Positions 8,899 through 16,756 of a DNA stretch of 64,000 bases are shown here, piece after piece. The notes beneath the pieces were generated by a model that worked only from the letters and a program-made list of their open reading frames with translations, was not told where the DNA came from and ran no database searches. Position numbers and translations under genes: made by a program. Position 1 is the stretch's first letter; every line of letters starts with the position of its first letter. The stretch comes from Paenibacillus sp. FJAT-26967 (GTDB lineage Bacteria; Bacillota; Bacilli; Paenibacillales; NBRC-103111), in assembly GCF_001541095.1 (NCBI RefSeq), contig NZ_LMXH01000002.1, positions 944,671 to 1,008,670 of the forward strand, given 5' to 3'.

Positions 8899-8941
8899 AG
8901 TTCTTATGAACTAATATAACGAACTTAGCGGAACCTGACAA
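8899..8941 (-). promoter_or_regulatory. Promoter plus AGTTC-N4-GAACT operator of the 7538-8863 gene
   Basis: On the minus strand TTGTCA (8936-8941) and TATATT (8913-8918) are exactly 17 bp apart. The inverted repeat AGTTCATAAGAACT (8899-8912) begins immediately after the -10, over the expected transcription start. The divergent DUF1836 gene has the same arrangement. Confidence 0.7.
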
Positions 8942-9028
8942 ACTCAGTTTTTACCCCTCACAGGCAATGAAAGAGGATATTTTCTAAAAAATCTGATTAT
9001 ACATCCATTTTTCATGGGATATCTGGTC

Positions 9029-9073
9029 TTTACAAGCTAAAGGACTAGGCGTATGATAAGTTCATATGAACTT
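9029..9073 (+). promoter_or_regulatory. Promoter plus perfect 16-bp palindrome upstream of the DUF1836 gene
   Basis: TTTACA (9029-9034) and TATGAT (9052-9057) are 17 bp apart. The perfect palindrome AAGTTCATATGAACTT (9058-9073) starts directly after the -10. It shares GTTC-N4-GAAC with the divergent promoter, which points to a common repressor, possibly DUF1836 itself. Confidence 0.7.
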
Positions 9074-9099
9074 GAAATTAAAAGTACGGAGGACCATCT

Positions 9100-9861
9100 A
9101 TGGAATCTTTTACACTGACACGAAAAGAGATGGCTTGCCTATTACTCTCTTTAGACGGCCGACACCGCCACAAACCCATAGAGGTTCTGCAACATGCATG
9201 GATGAAAAACCATCGCTATGACATGGAGAAGGGTACAGCGTTGCCTGCCTTTTTATCAACAACATTGCCTCCGGTCATTGAGAAACTAATCAAGGGCAAT
9301 GAGATCAAAGGATTCTCCCTACAGGAGATTGCAGCCCTTGGCCAGCTTATCGAATATTCTCAACTATCCATCACTTCCATGCAGAACTGGGTGAAAAGAG
9401 ACTTCAAAGAATTTTTTGATTCCCCCAAGGTGGGCAAAAAATATTCACTGAATCAAGCGGCGCTGCTGTTTATAATCGATGACCTCAAATCCAACCTTGA
9501 TTTTGTATCTATACGCAAGCTGTTTGATATTATACTCGGCAAGCCCAATATCGATAGCGATGACTTAATAAGTCCGATGAAACTCTACAGCACATACACG
9601 GCTATGTTCGAAGAACTTGACGCCAACAACGACCAACTGCTGGATACAGTGGGTCACGATCACGGTAACCGAAACCATGATCTGCTCGCCGAGAACGTGA
9701 TTAGATCATCGGCAGAGAAGTTCGCCGCTCAGATTACGGATGTGACTGAGAAACAGAAGGAAGAGATTCGCAACATCTTGTTTATCGCGGTTATCTCGAT
9801 TCAAACCTCGTACTTTCACACACTTGCCAGACGCTATTTCAATGCAACCTTATTCCTATAG
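9100..9861 (+). CDS. DUF1836-family protein, probable DNA-binding regulator
   Basis: 253 residues; ATG 9100 with a GGAGGA ribosome site. The central part carries the DUF1836 pattern: an HTH-like helix pair (FSLQEIAALGQLIEYSQLS), then NWVKRDFKEFFDSPKVGKKY and NQAALLFIIDDLKSNLDFV, where a conserved Trp-x-x-Arg-Asp and a Lys-Tyr precede the second helical half. The fold is thought to be MerR/HTH-like, but no member has a well-defined regulon to my knowledge. Residues about 195-253 are a helical tail. It is divergent from one CNNM gene and upstream of the other, and its promoter shares a palindrome with the first. Autoregulation and control of the flanking transporters is an inference. Confidence 0.75.
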   Translation: MESFTLTRKEMACLLLSLDGRHRHKPIEVLQHAWMKNHRYDMEKGTALPAFLSTTLPPVIEKLIKGNEIKGFSLQEIAALGQLIEYSQLSITSMQNWVKRDFKEFFDSPKVGKKYSLNQAALLFIIDDLKSNLDFVSIRKLFDIILGKPNIDSDDLISPMKLYSTYTAMFEELDANNDQLLDTVGHDHGNRNHDLLAENVIRSSAEKFAAQITDVTEKQKEEIRNILFIAVISIQTSYFHTLARRYFNATLFL

Positions 9862-9876
9862 AAGTAAGAATGTGAG

Positions 9877-9906
9877 GAGTTGTTCTATAGAACGACTCTT
9901 TTTTTG
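9877..9906 (+). terminator. Terminator after the DUF1836 gene, stem containing GTTCTATAGAAC
   Basis: A 9-bp stem GAGTTGTTC / GAACGACTC (one G-U pair), loop TATA, then TTTTTTTGTTG. The stem tip GTTCTATAGAAC (9882-9893) also has the GTTC-N4-GAAC form of the two operators. It lacks the adjacent -10 seen there, so terminator is the first reading. Confidence 0.75.
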
Positions 9907-10011
9907 TTGTGCATGTCCAGGGTGACTTCTACACAAACTAGCCACTATGCAGGACGTTCAGCTCCAGGCTGATGGCCGGTGTGTATCCTGAATCCCGGAA
10001 GGAAGATCCTC

Positions 10012-11346
10012 GTGCTCCTTAATTTGTTCTTGGTCGCGCTTCTTATTATTTTGACAGCCTTCTTTGTCGCCACCGAATTTGCTATTATACGCGTTCGTCC
10101 CAGCAGGGTCGATCAGCTGGTTCTTGAAGGCAGAAAAAATGCGATTGCCGTCCAAAGGGTAACAAGCAACCTGGACGGGTATTTATCCGCTTGTCAGCTT
10201 GGGATCACCATTACAGCGCTCGGTCTGGGTTGGCTGGGGGAACCGACGGTAGAGAAAATTTTGTTCCCGCTATTCGACCGTTTCGGGATTAGTGTAAACA
10301 TGAGTCACATTTTGTCATTCGTCATCGCCTTTGCCCTGATCACCTACCTGCATGTGGTGCTTGGAGAGCTGGCACCGAAATCTCTGGCGATTCAGAAGGC
10401 CGAACAAGTTTCTCTTCTGCTGGCGCCTGTCATTATCGTTTTCTATAAAGCGATGTACCCGTTTATTTGGGTGCTGAACGGTTCCGCGAACGGGTTTATT
10501 AAAATGTTCGGCGTCCAGCCGGCAAGCGAGCACGAAGAGGCTCACTCGGAAGAAGAGATCCGGATCATACTGTCCGAAAGCTATCAAAGCGGCAAAATCA
10601 ATAAAGCGGAGTACGGATACGTGAACCGTATTTTTACATTCGATGACCTGCTGGCCCGTGAAATTATGGTGCCGCGCACCGATATGGTGTGCTTATATGC
10701 GAATAAGTCTTTTCAAGAAAATCTGATGATCATTAAAAGAGAACAATATACACGCTTTCCGGTTGTTCTGGAGAGCAAAGACAATATTATTGGGCTCGTG
10801 AACACCAAACAATTTTTTCTGCGCTATGATAACAATCCGGACTTAGATTTTAAATCTTTGCTTCAGCCTGTTCTAACGGTTCCTGAGGTTATGCCCGTTA
10901 AAACCTTACTCAAAAGAATGCAGCTGGATCAAGTTCATATGGCCCTTCTTCTAGATGAATATGGGGGGACGAGCGGACTAATAACCATTGAAGATATTCT
11001 GGAAGAAATCGTCGGTGAGATCCGGGATGAATTCGACCAGGACGAGAAAATTGAGATCGAGAAGCTTGGAAGCGATCATTACCTGGTTCAAGGCGTGGCT
11101 CTGATAGATGAAATCAATGCCATGCTGGGCATTCATCTTGAACATTCGGTTGTGGATACGATTGGCGGCTGGTTCTATAATCACTATCCTGATCTGGAGA
11201 CGGGCGTGGAGTGGCGGCATGGAGATTGGGTTTTTATCGTTAGAGAAAAAGACAAACACCGGATCCGGAAAATAGAAATTGTGAAGAAGATACAATCCGA
11301 TCCAAATGAAGCATTGACACATCCAAGTGAAGCTGGTAACTTGTAA
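10012..11346 (+). CDS. CNNM/CorC-HlyC family membrane protein, paralog of 7538-8863
   Basis: 444 residues from GTG 10012, chosen because GGAAGGA lies at 9997-10003 and the start then matches the paralog (LLNLFLVALLIILTAFFVATEF). Domains run in the same order: DUF21 (about 1-190), CBS pair (MVPRTDMVCLY; YGGTSGLITIEDILEEIVGEI) and CorC_HlyC. The two proteins are alike along their whole length, so this is a duplication with DUF1836 between the copies. The tail is longer and more polar. The stop is only 17 bp from the first conserved base of a yybP-ykoY riboswitch. Probably a divalent metal exporter; substrate unproven. Confidence 0.85.
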   Translation: MLLNLFLVALLIILTAFFVATEFAIIRVRPSRVDQLVLEGRKNAIAVQRVTSNLDGYLSACQLGITITALGLGWLGEPTVEKILFPLFDRFGISVNMSHILSFVIAFALITYLHVVLGELAPKSLAIQKAEQVSLLLAPVIIVFYKAMYPFIWVLNGSANGFIKMFGVQPASEHEEAHSEEEIRIILSESYQSGKINKAEYGYVNRIFTFDDLLAREIMVPRTDMVCLYANKSFQENLMIIKREQYTRFPVVLESKDNIIGLVNTKQFFLRYDNNPDLDFKSLLQPVLTVPEVMPVKTLLKRMQLDQVHMALLLDEYGGTSGLITIEDILEEIVGEIRDEFDQDEKIEIEKLGSDHYLVQGVALIDEINAMLGIHLEHSVVDTIGGWFYNHYPDLETGVEWRHGDWVFIVREKDKHRIRKIEIVKKIQSDPNEALTHPSEAGNL

Positions 11347-11363
11347 GTAATCTCATATCCCTC

Positions 11364-11488
11364 AAAGGGGAGTAGCTTATAAATGCTTAGTCGTCATTAC
11401 GTGGCCTTTCAGCCTCCGGCTCTGCATTCGACGTCCTATTGATGAACGTTGTTAGCGAGACCTTTGCCTTTCGGCATTGGTCTTTTAC
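11364..11488 (+). ncRNA. yybP-ykoY (Mn2+-sensing) riboswitch
   Basis: It contains the class hallmarks in order: AAAGGGGAGTAGC at 11364-11376, GTCGTCA about 16 nt later, and GTTAGCGAGACCTTTGCC at 11451-11468. The last element can pair with GGCATTGGTCT to form an imperfect hairpin followed by TTTT, the usual expression platform. In this class Mn2+ binding normally turns on exporters such as MntP or TerC/YkoY homologues. Here the next gene is flgB, and a second stronger terminator intervenes. A possible -35 (TTGACA, 11314-11319) lies in the end of the upstream gene, with only a weak -10. Confidence 0.85.
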
Positions 11489-11495
11489 GGGTATA

Positions 11496-11536
11496 GCAGC
11501 CTTTGCCGGCACACCGGCGGAGGCTGCTTTTTGTTT
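11496..11536 (+). terminator. Strong terminator downstream of the riboswitch
   Basis: A 14-bp stem GCAGCCTTTGCCGG / CCGGCGGAGGCTGC with two G-U pairs, loop CACA, then TTTTTTGTTTT. Confidence 0.85.
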
Positions 11537-11644
11537 TATTAGCGTAGATCCGAGGAAAGGAGGAGGGGAAGGAACTGAACCTGTTTTCTTCCCGTGAAAT
11601 TATCTTGAAGCAATATGCAACTTATGAACGGAGTGAGACACTCA

Positions 11645-12046
11645 ATGCTTCAATCTTCAACTAATCGTTTGAATGAGAAAGCACTCGACTTAGCGGCTGC
11701 CAGGCATCAGGCGATTCTTAGTAACATTGCTAACGCAGATACACCCGGTTATAAAAGTAAATATGTTTCGTTTGAGGAAGAATTGCGGAAAGCAACTGGA
11801 GACACGAAAGAATTAGAAGGAATCCGATCACACAAGCTCCATTTCCCAATTCCAGGCCGTGAGGATTCAAGCCTTATTCAGACGAAAACTACAGGGCCTT
11901 TCGTGTTTAACAACAACGAGAATAGCGTCGATGTAGATAGTGAGATGAGCTTGCTTGCCAAGAATCAGCTTTATTATTCCTTTTACGCGGATAGAGTCAG
12001 CGGACATTATAAGAAAATGAACGGAATACTCAAAAATTTAACTTAG
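11645..12046 (+). CDS. flgB: Flagellar basal-body rod protein FlgB, isolated copy
   Basis: FlgB forms the proximal part of the flagellar rod together with FlgC, FlgF, FlgG and FliE. ATG 11645 (after GGAGTGA) gives 133 residues, the normal FlgB length; an upstream ATG at 11615 is less likely. The N-terminal rod signature is present (AILSNIANADTPGYK), with amphipathic helices at both ends (LNEKALDLAAARHQ; MSLLAKNQLYYSFYADRVSG). The coding frame looks intact. No flgC, fliE or other flagellar gene is nearby, whereas flgB normally leads a large fla/che operon. It is therefore an orphan, perhaps a second copy, placed after a Mn2+ riboswitch and terminator. Confidence 0.85.
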   Translation: MLQSSTNRLNEKALDLAAARHQAILSNIANADTPGYKSKYVSFEEELRKATGDTKELEGIRSHKLHFPIPGREDSSLIQTKTTGPFVFNNNENSVDVDSEMSLLAKNQLYYSFYADRVSGHYKKMNGILKNLT

Positions 12047-12057
12047 CTTATTTATTG

Positions 12058-12083
12058 AGCCTCCGGTCAGGGGGCTTTTTTTC
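12058..12083 (+). terminator. Terminator after flgB
   Basis: AGCCTCC / GGGGGCT stem with one G-U pair, then eight T. Confidence 0.8.
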
Positions 12084-12093
12084 TTTATAGAGG

Positions 12094-12130
12094 AATAAGT
12101 ACTGATGCAGGTGCAGCATCAGTGCTTATT
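12094..12130. other. Long hairpin without T-tract
   Basis: AATAAGTACTGATGC / GCATCAGTGCTTATT, 15 bp with one G-U pair. No uridine run follows. Either a weak terminator or a structured repeat. Confidence 0.5.
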
Positions 12131-12203
12131 TGCAAGCGGCAAGCTGATAATTTTAAGGTATGGAGGGGAGATGCGTGTATACACACCTTCTCGGCGACAG
12201 GTG

Positions 12204-12242
12204 CAAGAAGGGCTGTCCACCGTCTGTGGAGAGCCCTTCTTG
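12204..12242. terminator. Hairpin between flgB and the SulP gene
   Basis: CAAGAAGGGCTGTCCAC / GTGGAGAGCCCTTCTTG, nearly perfect, located 37 bp after the SulP stop. It probably ends the minus-strand transcript, although its T-tract is poor. Confidence 0.55.
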
Positions 12243-12278
12243 TATGAAGAACTAACTTATCTAACTTTGAGCCCAGAT

Positions 12279-14045
12279 CTAACTCTGTACTCCGTTAGCC
12301 CGCCCATAAATAGACTTGATGCCCATCGGTCCCGTCTTCAGGCCGAATCTGGACAATTCGGCCCGCTCGTCGAACGCCAGCTTCTTACAGTTAGTGCAGC
12401 GTGAAGCTTCCAGCAGTCTCAGCGCATAGGGGATAGCTTCTCCTTTGCGGGTAAACAAATTCTTATCCCCAATACTTTCGCTTAACCCGCTGGTGTCAAG
12501 AATACGTCTGACAGAAGGATTGACTCCGCTGAGCAGCAGTGTTCCCTTGCTTGTCTTTATGGCTTGATGCACTTCAGACAACGCAGCTTCTCCAGTCGTA
12601 TCCATATCGGATACATCATCCATTCGCAGGACAAGGATCGGTTTGGGAGCGCAGCGAGCGAGGTGCTCCTGAATCGAGTCCTGGAATACCGCAGAGGTGC
12701 CGAAGAATAACGGTCCCTCTATGGTGAAGAGACTGATCTGGGGGCAGGGGCAGCCCGGTGCCTCTGATTTGGTAATCAGAGGCACCGGTGCAGGAAGAGA
12801 ACCTTCTACATTCAGCGTGCCGCTGATCCTTTTAATAAACAGTACGGCAGCTAGAACGAGTCCGGCTCCTACCGCTGTAGTCAGGTCGGCAAAAACAGTC
12901 AGCAGGAAAGTCTGACCCAGCACGATCGAGTCCCCTGAGCGAGTCTTCAAAACATGCCGGAACTCATGACGTTCGCTCATGTTCCAAGCGACAACCATCA
13001 AGATAGGAGCCATTGCTGACAATGGAATATGTGAGGCGTAGGGAGCAAAAAGAAGCAAAACCAGAAGCACGACTGATGCATGAACCATTCCCGAAACGGG
13101 TGAGGCAGCGCCGTTTTTAATATTCGTAGCGGTACGTGCTATAGCCCCGGTAGCCGGTATACCTCCGAATAGAGGGGTCACGATATTAGCGATACCCTGA
13201 CCAATCAGCTCTTTATTACTGTTATGCTTGTCCCCGCCCATGCGATCGGCTACCATGGCCGACAAGAGAGATTCAATCCCGCCGAGCATCGCAATTACAA
13301 GTGCGGCCGGCATAAGACCTACAATGTTGTTCCAAGTGAGGTCTGGCAATTTGAAGTTAGGCAGTTCGCTAGGGATATTCCCATATGCGGAACCAATGGT
13401 ATCGACTTTGCCTGAAAAGAAGAAAACCGCAATCAAACTGGCTGCAATAAGACCGACCAGCGCACCGGGTATTTTGGTAGTCAGACGCTGCGTGAGAAGG
13501 ATAACACCGAGACAGAGTAGGGCTGTGGCGACGCTGTACACATTGATGGTCCCGAGATTCAGAGCGATTTCATGCATATTTTCATGGAAACTCTCTTTCT
13601 TTTTCACATTACTAAGACCAAGGAAATGAGCAATCTGACCACTGAAAATAATAACAGCGATCCCAGCCGTGAATCCGATCGTAACCGGCCTTGGAATGTA
13701 ACGAATGATTGATCCCAGCCGAAAAATACCCAAGAATACAAGGATGATCCCAGCCATTAAACCCGCGATAAGAAGATTTTCATAGCCGTGCTGCATAACG
13801 ATCGCGAATAGGACTGGAACAAAGGCCCCCGTAGGGCCGGCTATCTGAAACTTTGAACCTCCGAGCAGAGATACGAGCAGCCCCGCAATGATCACCGTGT
13901 AGATTCCATATTCCGGACGTACTCCCGAGGCAATTGCAAAAGCCATACCAAGCGGTATAGCAACAATTCCCACGATTAATCCGGCAGCAAGATCTTTTTT
14001 CAGATTACCTGCTGTGTACCCCTGGAAACGGATATCTCTAATCAC
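12279..14045 (-). CDS. SulP-family anion transporter with STAS domain, probable bicarbonate importer
   Basis: 588 residues; GTG start overlapping the carbonic anhydrase stop by 4 bp (GTGA). A SulP membrane domain of 10-14 helices (AAGLIVGIVAIPLGMAFAIA; GGIPATGAIARTATNIKNGA) is followed by a cytoplasmic STAS domain from about residue 430 (LFTIEGPLFFGTSAVFQDSI; MDDVSDMDTTGEAAL). The tail contains CTNC. SulP proteins carry sulfate, bicarbonate or other anions. Translational coupling to a beta-carbonic anhydrase favours HCO3- as substrate, as in other linked SulP-CA pairs; that is inference from context. Confidence 0.85.
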   Translation of the reverse strand: MIRDIRFQGYTAGNLKKDLAAGLIVGIVAIPLGMAFAIASGVRPEYGIYTVIIAGLLVSLLGGSKFQIAGPTGAFVPVLFAIVMQHGYENLLIAGLMAGIILVFLGIFRLGSIIRYIPRPVTIGFTAGIAVIIFSGQIAHFLGLSNVKKKESFHENMHEIALNLGTINVYSVATALLCLGVILLTQRLTTKIPGALVGLIAASLIAVFFFSGKVDTIGSAYGNIPSELPNFKLPDLTWNNIVGLMPAALVIAMLGGIESLLSAMVADRMGGDKHNSNKELIGQGIANIVTPLFGGIPATGAIARTATNIKNGAASPVSGMVHASVVLLVLLLFAPYASHIPLSAMAPILMVVAWNMSERHEFRHVLKTRSGDSIVLGQTFLLTVFADLTTAVGAGLVLAAVLFIKRISGTLNVEGSLPAPVPLITKSEAPGCPCPQISLFTIEGPLFFGTSAVFQDSIQEHLARCAPKPILVLRMDDVSDMDTTGEAALSEVHQAIKTSKGTLLLSGVNPSVRRILDTSGLSESIGDKNLFTRKGEAIPYALRLLEASRCTNCKKLAFDERAELSRFGLKTGPMGIKSIYGRANGVQS

Positions 14046-14686
14046 AATTCACCCCGCCTTTCATTCAGAGTCTGGATAGAAATCCGATTCGTATTATGGG
14101 CTACCCGAGCACCTTCCTTCGGCAAAATAGGCTGTCCTTCCACGACAACGTCAAGCTGCCCAGTGGAGGGATGAATAACCAAACCATGAATGGGGATCGA
14201 ATCAGGAAAAAGCGGGTGAGAACGGATCATATGAACACTATTGGCGATACTGTCCTCGATGTTTTTAAATCCGGTTAGCCAGCTGTCAAGATCAATACCC
14301 GCATAAGTCAATGTCTCGATATGGTCGGCCGGTATGCCATGCTGTAGAGCGCTTTCAAGAATAGGGGCGCTCTTCAGATTCGCCATACCGCATTCATGAT
14401 GACCGATGACGTAAACTTCTTGCACCTTCAGTTCATAAATGGCGAGAAGAATACTCCTCATAATGCTCCCAAAGGGATGTGACACGACTGCGCCTGCATT
14501 TTTGATTACTTTGGCATCCCCGTTTCGAATTCCAAGTGCTTTTGGAAGCAGTTCGAGCAGCCTCGTATCCATACAAGTAAGAATGACCATCTTGCGATCC
14601 GGATACTTTGTTGTCTGAAAGGGGGTGTAGTGCTTTTCCTCGACGAAAACCCGGTTGTGCTTCAAAATCTCTTTAATACTTGACAT
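14042..14686 (-). CDS. Beta-carbonic anhydrase
   Basis: Interconverts CO2 and bicarbonate. 214 residues; ATG at 14684-14686 with GGAGG 10 bp upstream. Zinc-site motifs: CMDTR near residue 39 (Cys ligand, with the Asp-Arg dyad) and HHECGM near 99 (His and Cys ligands). The long insertion after HHECGM and the overall length resemble the YtiB-type group in Bacillus. It is the first gene of a two-gene operon with the SulP transporter, so together they probably supply or balance inorganic carbon. A palindrome TGTTAA-T-TTAACA (14761-14773) lies in the promoter region. Confidence 0.9.
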   Translation of the reverse strand: MSSIKEILKHNRVFVEEKHYTPFQTTKYPDRKMVILTCMDTRLLELLPKALGIRNGDAKVIKNAGAVVSHPFGSIMRSILLAIYELKVQEVYVIGHHECGMANLKSAPILESALQHGIPADHIETLTYAGIDLDSWLTGFKNIEDSIANSVHMIRSHPLFPDSIPIHGLVIHPSTGQLDVVVEGQPILPKEGARVAHNTNRISIQTLNERRGEL

Positions 14687-15337
14687 GTAAAATAACCTCC
14701 TCTCAATTTTTTACCGAAAACAACGTTGTTATTTCCAATAATAGTTATTTTACAGGTTTATGTTAATTTAACATCAAAGGATTCGTAAACAATAAAATTC
14801 AACGATAAATGATACTATTCAATTCGTGAAACATTATCACTCGAAGCTAGTTCAATATCATAAACGCTGATAAATACTGATAAAAAGCAATAAACAATAG
14901 AAAAATGAAGAGTTAATATAAAAGAAGAACTTAGTCTTCTAGACTTAGATAGGTGGTAAGAAGAGACATGAAGAATTTCGAAATTCTAAAAAAGTTACAC
15001 TAAACTTGGAAATATAACAGGTTAATTGTAGTAATTATAAATTAATACTAGGTGTATTGTTTAGTGTTAAATGGGCTTCTAATTCTATTTTCTTTTACTT
15101 TTTTGCTGTTATATAAGCTTCATGACGATTGTTAATGACTACACTTTTGTTCATAAATTGCATTAACGCCACAGGAGAAGGGTCCAAAACAATACATCCA
15201 GACATATTTCCTTATATACTTATTCACAAAATCCGTATTTTGTACATATGTATGTAAAAGCTCTTAAAGCCTTAATAATTCAAACTTTTGACCATACTAA
15301 CTTATAACCTGTTCATTTCCTTGTGCTTTCTGCATGC
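14687..15337. other. AT-rich intergenic region
   Basis: 650 bp between carbonic anhydrase and a convergent-side terminator. It holds the presumed CA promoter and AACAACGTTGTT (14718-14729). One tiny plus-strand frame at 14968-15003 (11 codons, MKNFEILKKLH) follows GGTGGT by 10 bp and contains a 14-bp palindrome GAATTTCGAAATTC. There is no evidence it is a gene. Nothing else was recognised. Confidence 0.4.
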
Positions 15338-15379
15338 AAAAAAGGCTTCCCCAATTACAATAATTGGAGAAGCCTTTTA
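15338..15379 (-). terminator. Terminator of the MFS gene
   Basis: AAAAGGCTTC-CCCAATTA / TAATTGG-AGAAGCCTTTT, with T and A flanks, 23 bp beyond the MFS stop. Confidence 0.85.
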
Positions 15380-15401
15380 AGTGTGTGCACAGGGTACGAT
15401 A

Positions 15402-16670
15402 TTACACTTGATTATCGCCCATTTCTCTAGTTTCCGAAGTATAGATTCCCTCTCGATAAAAGCTTCGAGACAGACGAAGATTCATAGCAAGAAGTATAAT
15501 CGGGACAGCACACACGATTACCATTGTCTGTATTCGCACAACATCGGCTAAAGGACCAAAGATGGCCATGCCGAGGGGCATGAACCCGCTAAACATGACA
15601 TGCAGCAAGCTGAAAACCCTGCCCATCATCGAAGGCTCAACCTTTTCCTGTACCAGTGTGTAAACCGATGTTTGAGCCAACGGTATCGTAAAGCCGATAA
15701 AGAACATGAGCACTACGAAGAGCCAAAAGTCGTTTGTGAATCCAATCGCAAATGATGTTGCACCATAAACCAGTATTCCAAAGAAAAGGGTCTTAACTTT
15801 GTTCTTAAATCCGCCGGTCGCACCGAGCAGTAGGCCAGCAAGCACGGATCCGGCAAAACCAACCACTTCACTCACAGTCAGGAACATGATATTGTCGCCG
15901 AAGGTTCGTTTAATCATGAGGGCTGCGAGGAATCCCGAAGGAACGCACAGGAAAATGTACAGACCGTAAGTCGCGAACAGCTTTCTTAAAAATCTGTTAT
16001 TCCATGTGAAGCGGAGCCCCTCCCTCATTTCTTCAAATGCAGATGTTTTCTCTACCTTGGGAACAGGCTGATGTGTTGGTATTTTTAGAGTCGTAAGGAT
16101 ACCGATTCCGATAATGGCAGTCGCAACGTCAATAAAAAGGATGTTGTAGATCGGGCCGATAGCCATAATCGCACCTGCCGCTATAGGGGAAACAAACTGC
16201 ACGATGGACTGGATCGTGCCATTGTATCCGTTTATTCGGGAAAGCTTTTCCTGGGGTACGATTTGCGGAAGGGCAGCGTTTACTGCCGGGGAATGAATTC
16301 CTCCACCAAGAGAACGGATGGCCGATACGATAATGATTACAGGCAGAGCCTCATTGCCGGTGTTACCCGACATCATAAACAGAGCGAGCAGCAGAGTTGT
16401 TATTGCAATAACCCCATCGGATAGAATCATGATTAATTTGCGGTTGTATCTATCCGCCCATACTCCCGCAATGGGTGAGATCAGCATTTGGGGCACGAAT
16501 GAAGCCAATGTCAGAATCGTAACCCAAATCCCTGACGAGGTTTCCAGCGTCACATGCCAGATGATTGCCATCTGAACAAGTTGGGAGCCGAATAGTGAAA
16601 TGCCCTGCCCGAACAGAAAAACCGCAACTCTTCCCTTCCAGCCTCGAGATTGTGTTTTATCAAGATTCAT
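15402..16670 (-). CDS. MFS exporter of the macrolide-efflux (MefA/DHA3) type
   Basis: 422 residues from the ATG at 16668-16670, chosen for GGAGGT 8 bp upstream; a longer frame to 16697 lacks a site. Twelve hydrophobic segments. The motif between helices 2 and 3, GVWADRYNRKLIMILSDG, is the classical MFS motif, and FGQGISLFGSQLVQMAIIWH is typical of the DHA3 group, which exports macrolides, siderophores or peptides by proton antiport. No regulator is adjacent on the same strand. The next gene upstream is the HelD/MerR pair, which could also concern antibiotic response. The substrate cannot be assigned. Confidence 0.85.
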   Translation of the reverse strand: MNLDKTQSRGWKGRVAVFLFGQGISLFGSQLVQMAIIWHVTLETSSGIWVTILTLASFVPQMLISPIAGVWADRYNRKLIMILSDGVIAITTLLLALFMMSGNTGNEALPVIIIVSAIRSLGGGIHSPAVNAALPQIVPQEKLSRINGYNGTIQSIVQFVSPIAAGAIMAIGPIYNILFIDVATAIIGIGILTTLKIPTHQPVPKVEKTSAFEEMREGLRFTWNNRFLRKLFATYGLYIFLCVPSGFLAALMIKRTFGDNIMFLTVSEVVGFAGSVLAGLLLGATGGFKNKVKTLFFGILVYGATSFAIGFTNDFWLFVVLMFFIGFTIPLAQTSVYTLVQEKVEPSMMGRVFSLLHVMFSGFMPLGMAIFGPLADVVRIQTMVIVCAVPIILLAMNLRLSRSFYREGIYTSETREMGDNQV

Positions 16671-16756
16671 GTTGTTGTACCTCCTACCAAACACCACAAA
16701 AATAATTGCTTAAAAAAGTATACATCCAGCATTTCAACTGGTGGCATAATGGAGAC

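Noticed and set aside
14968-15003. 11-codon peptide frame MKNFEILKKLH after GGTGGT
   Set aside because: Too short and the spacing is only fair; no processing enzyme, sensor or exporter gene adjoins it, so a signalling peptide cannot be supported.
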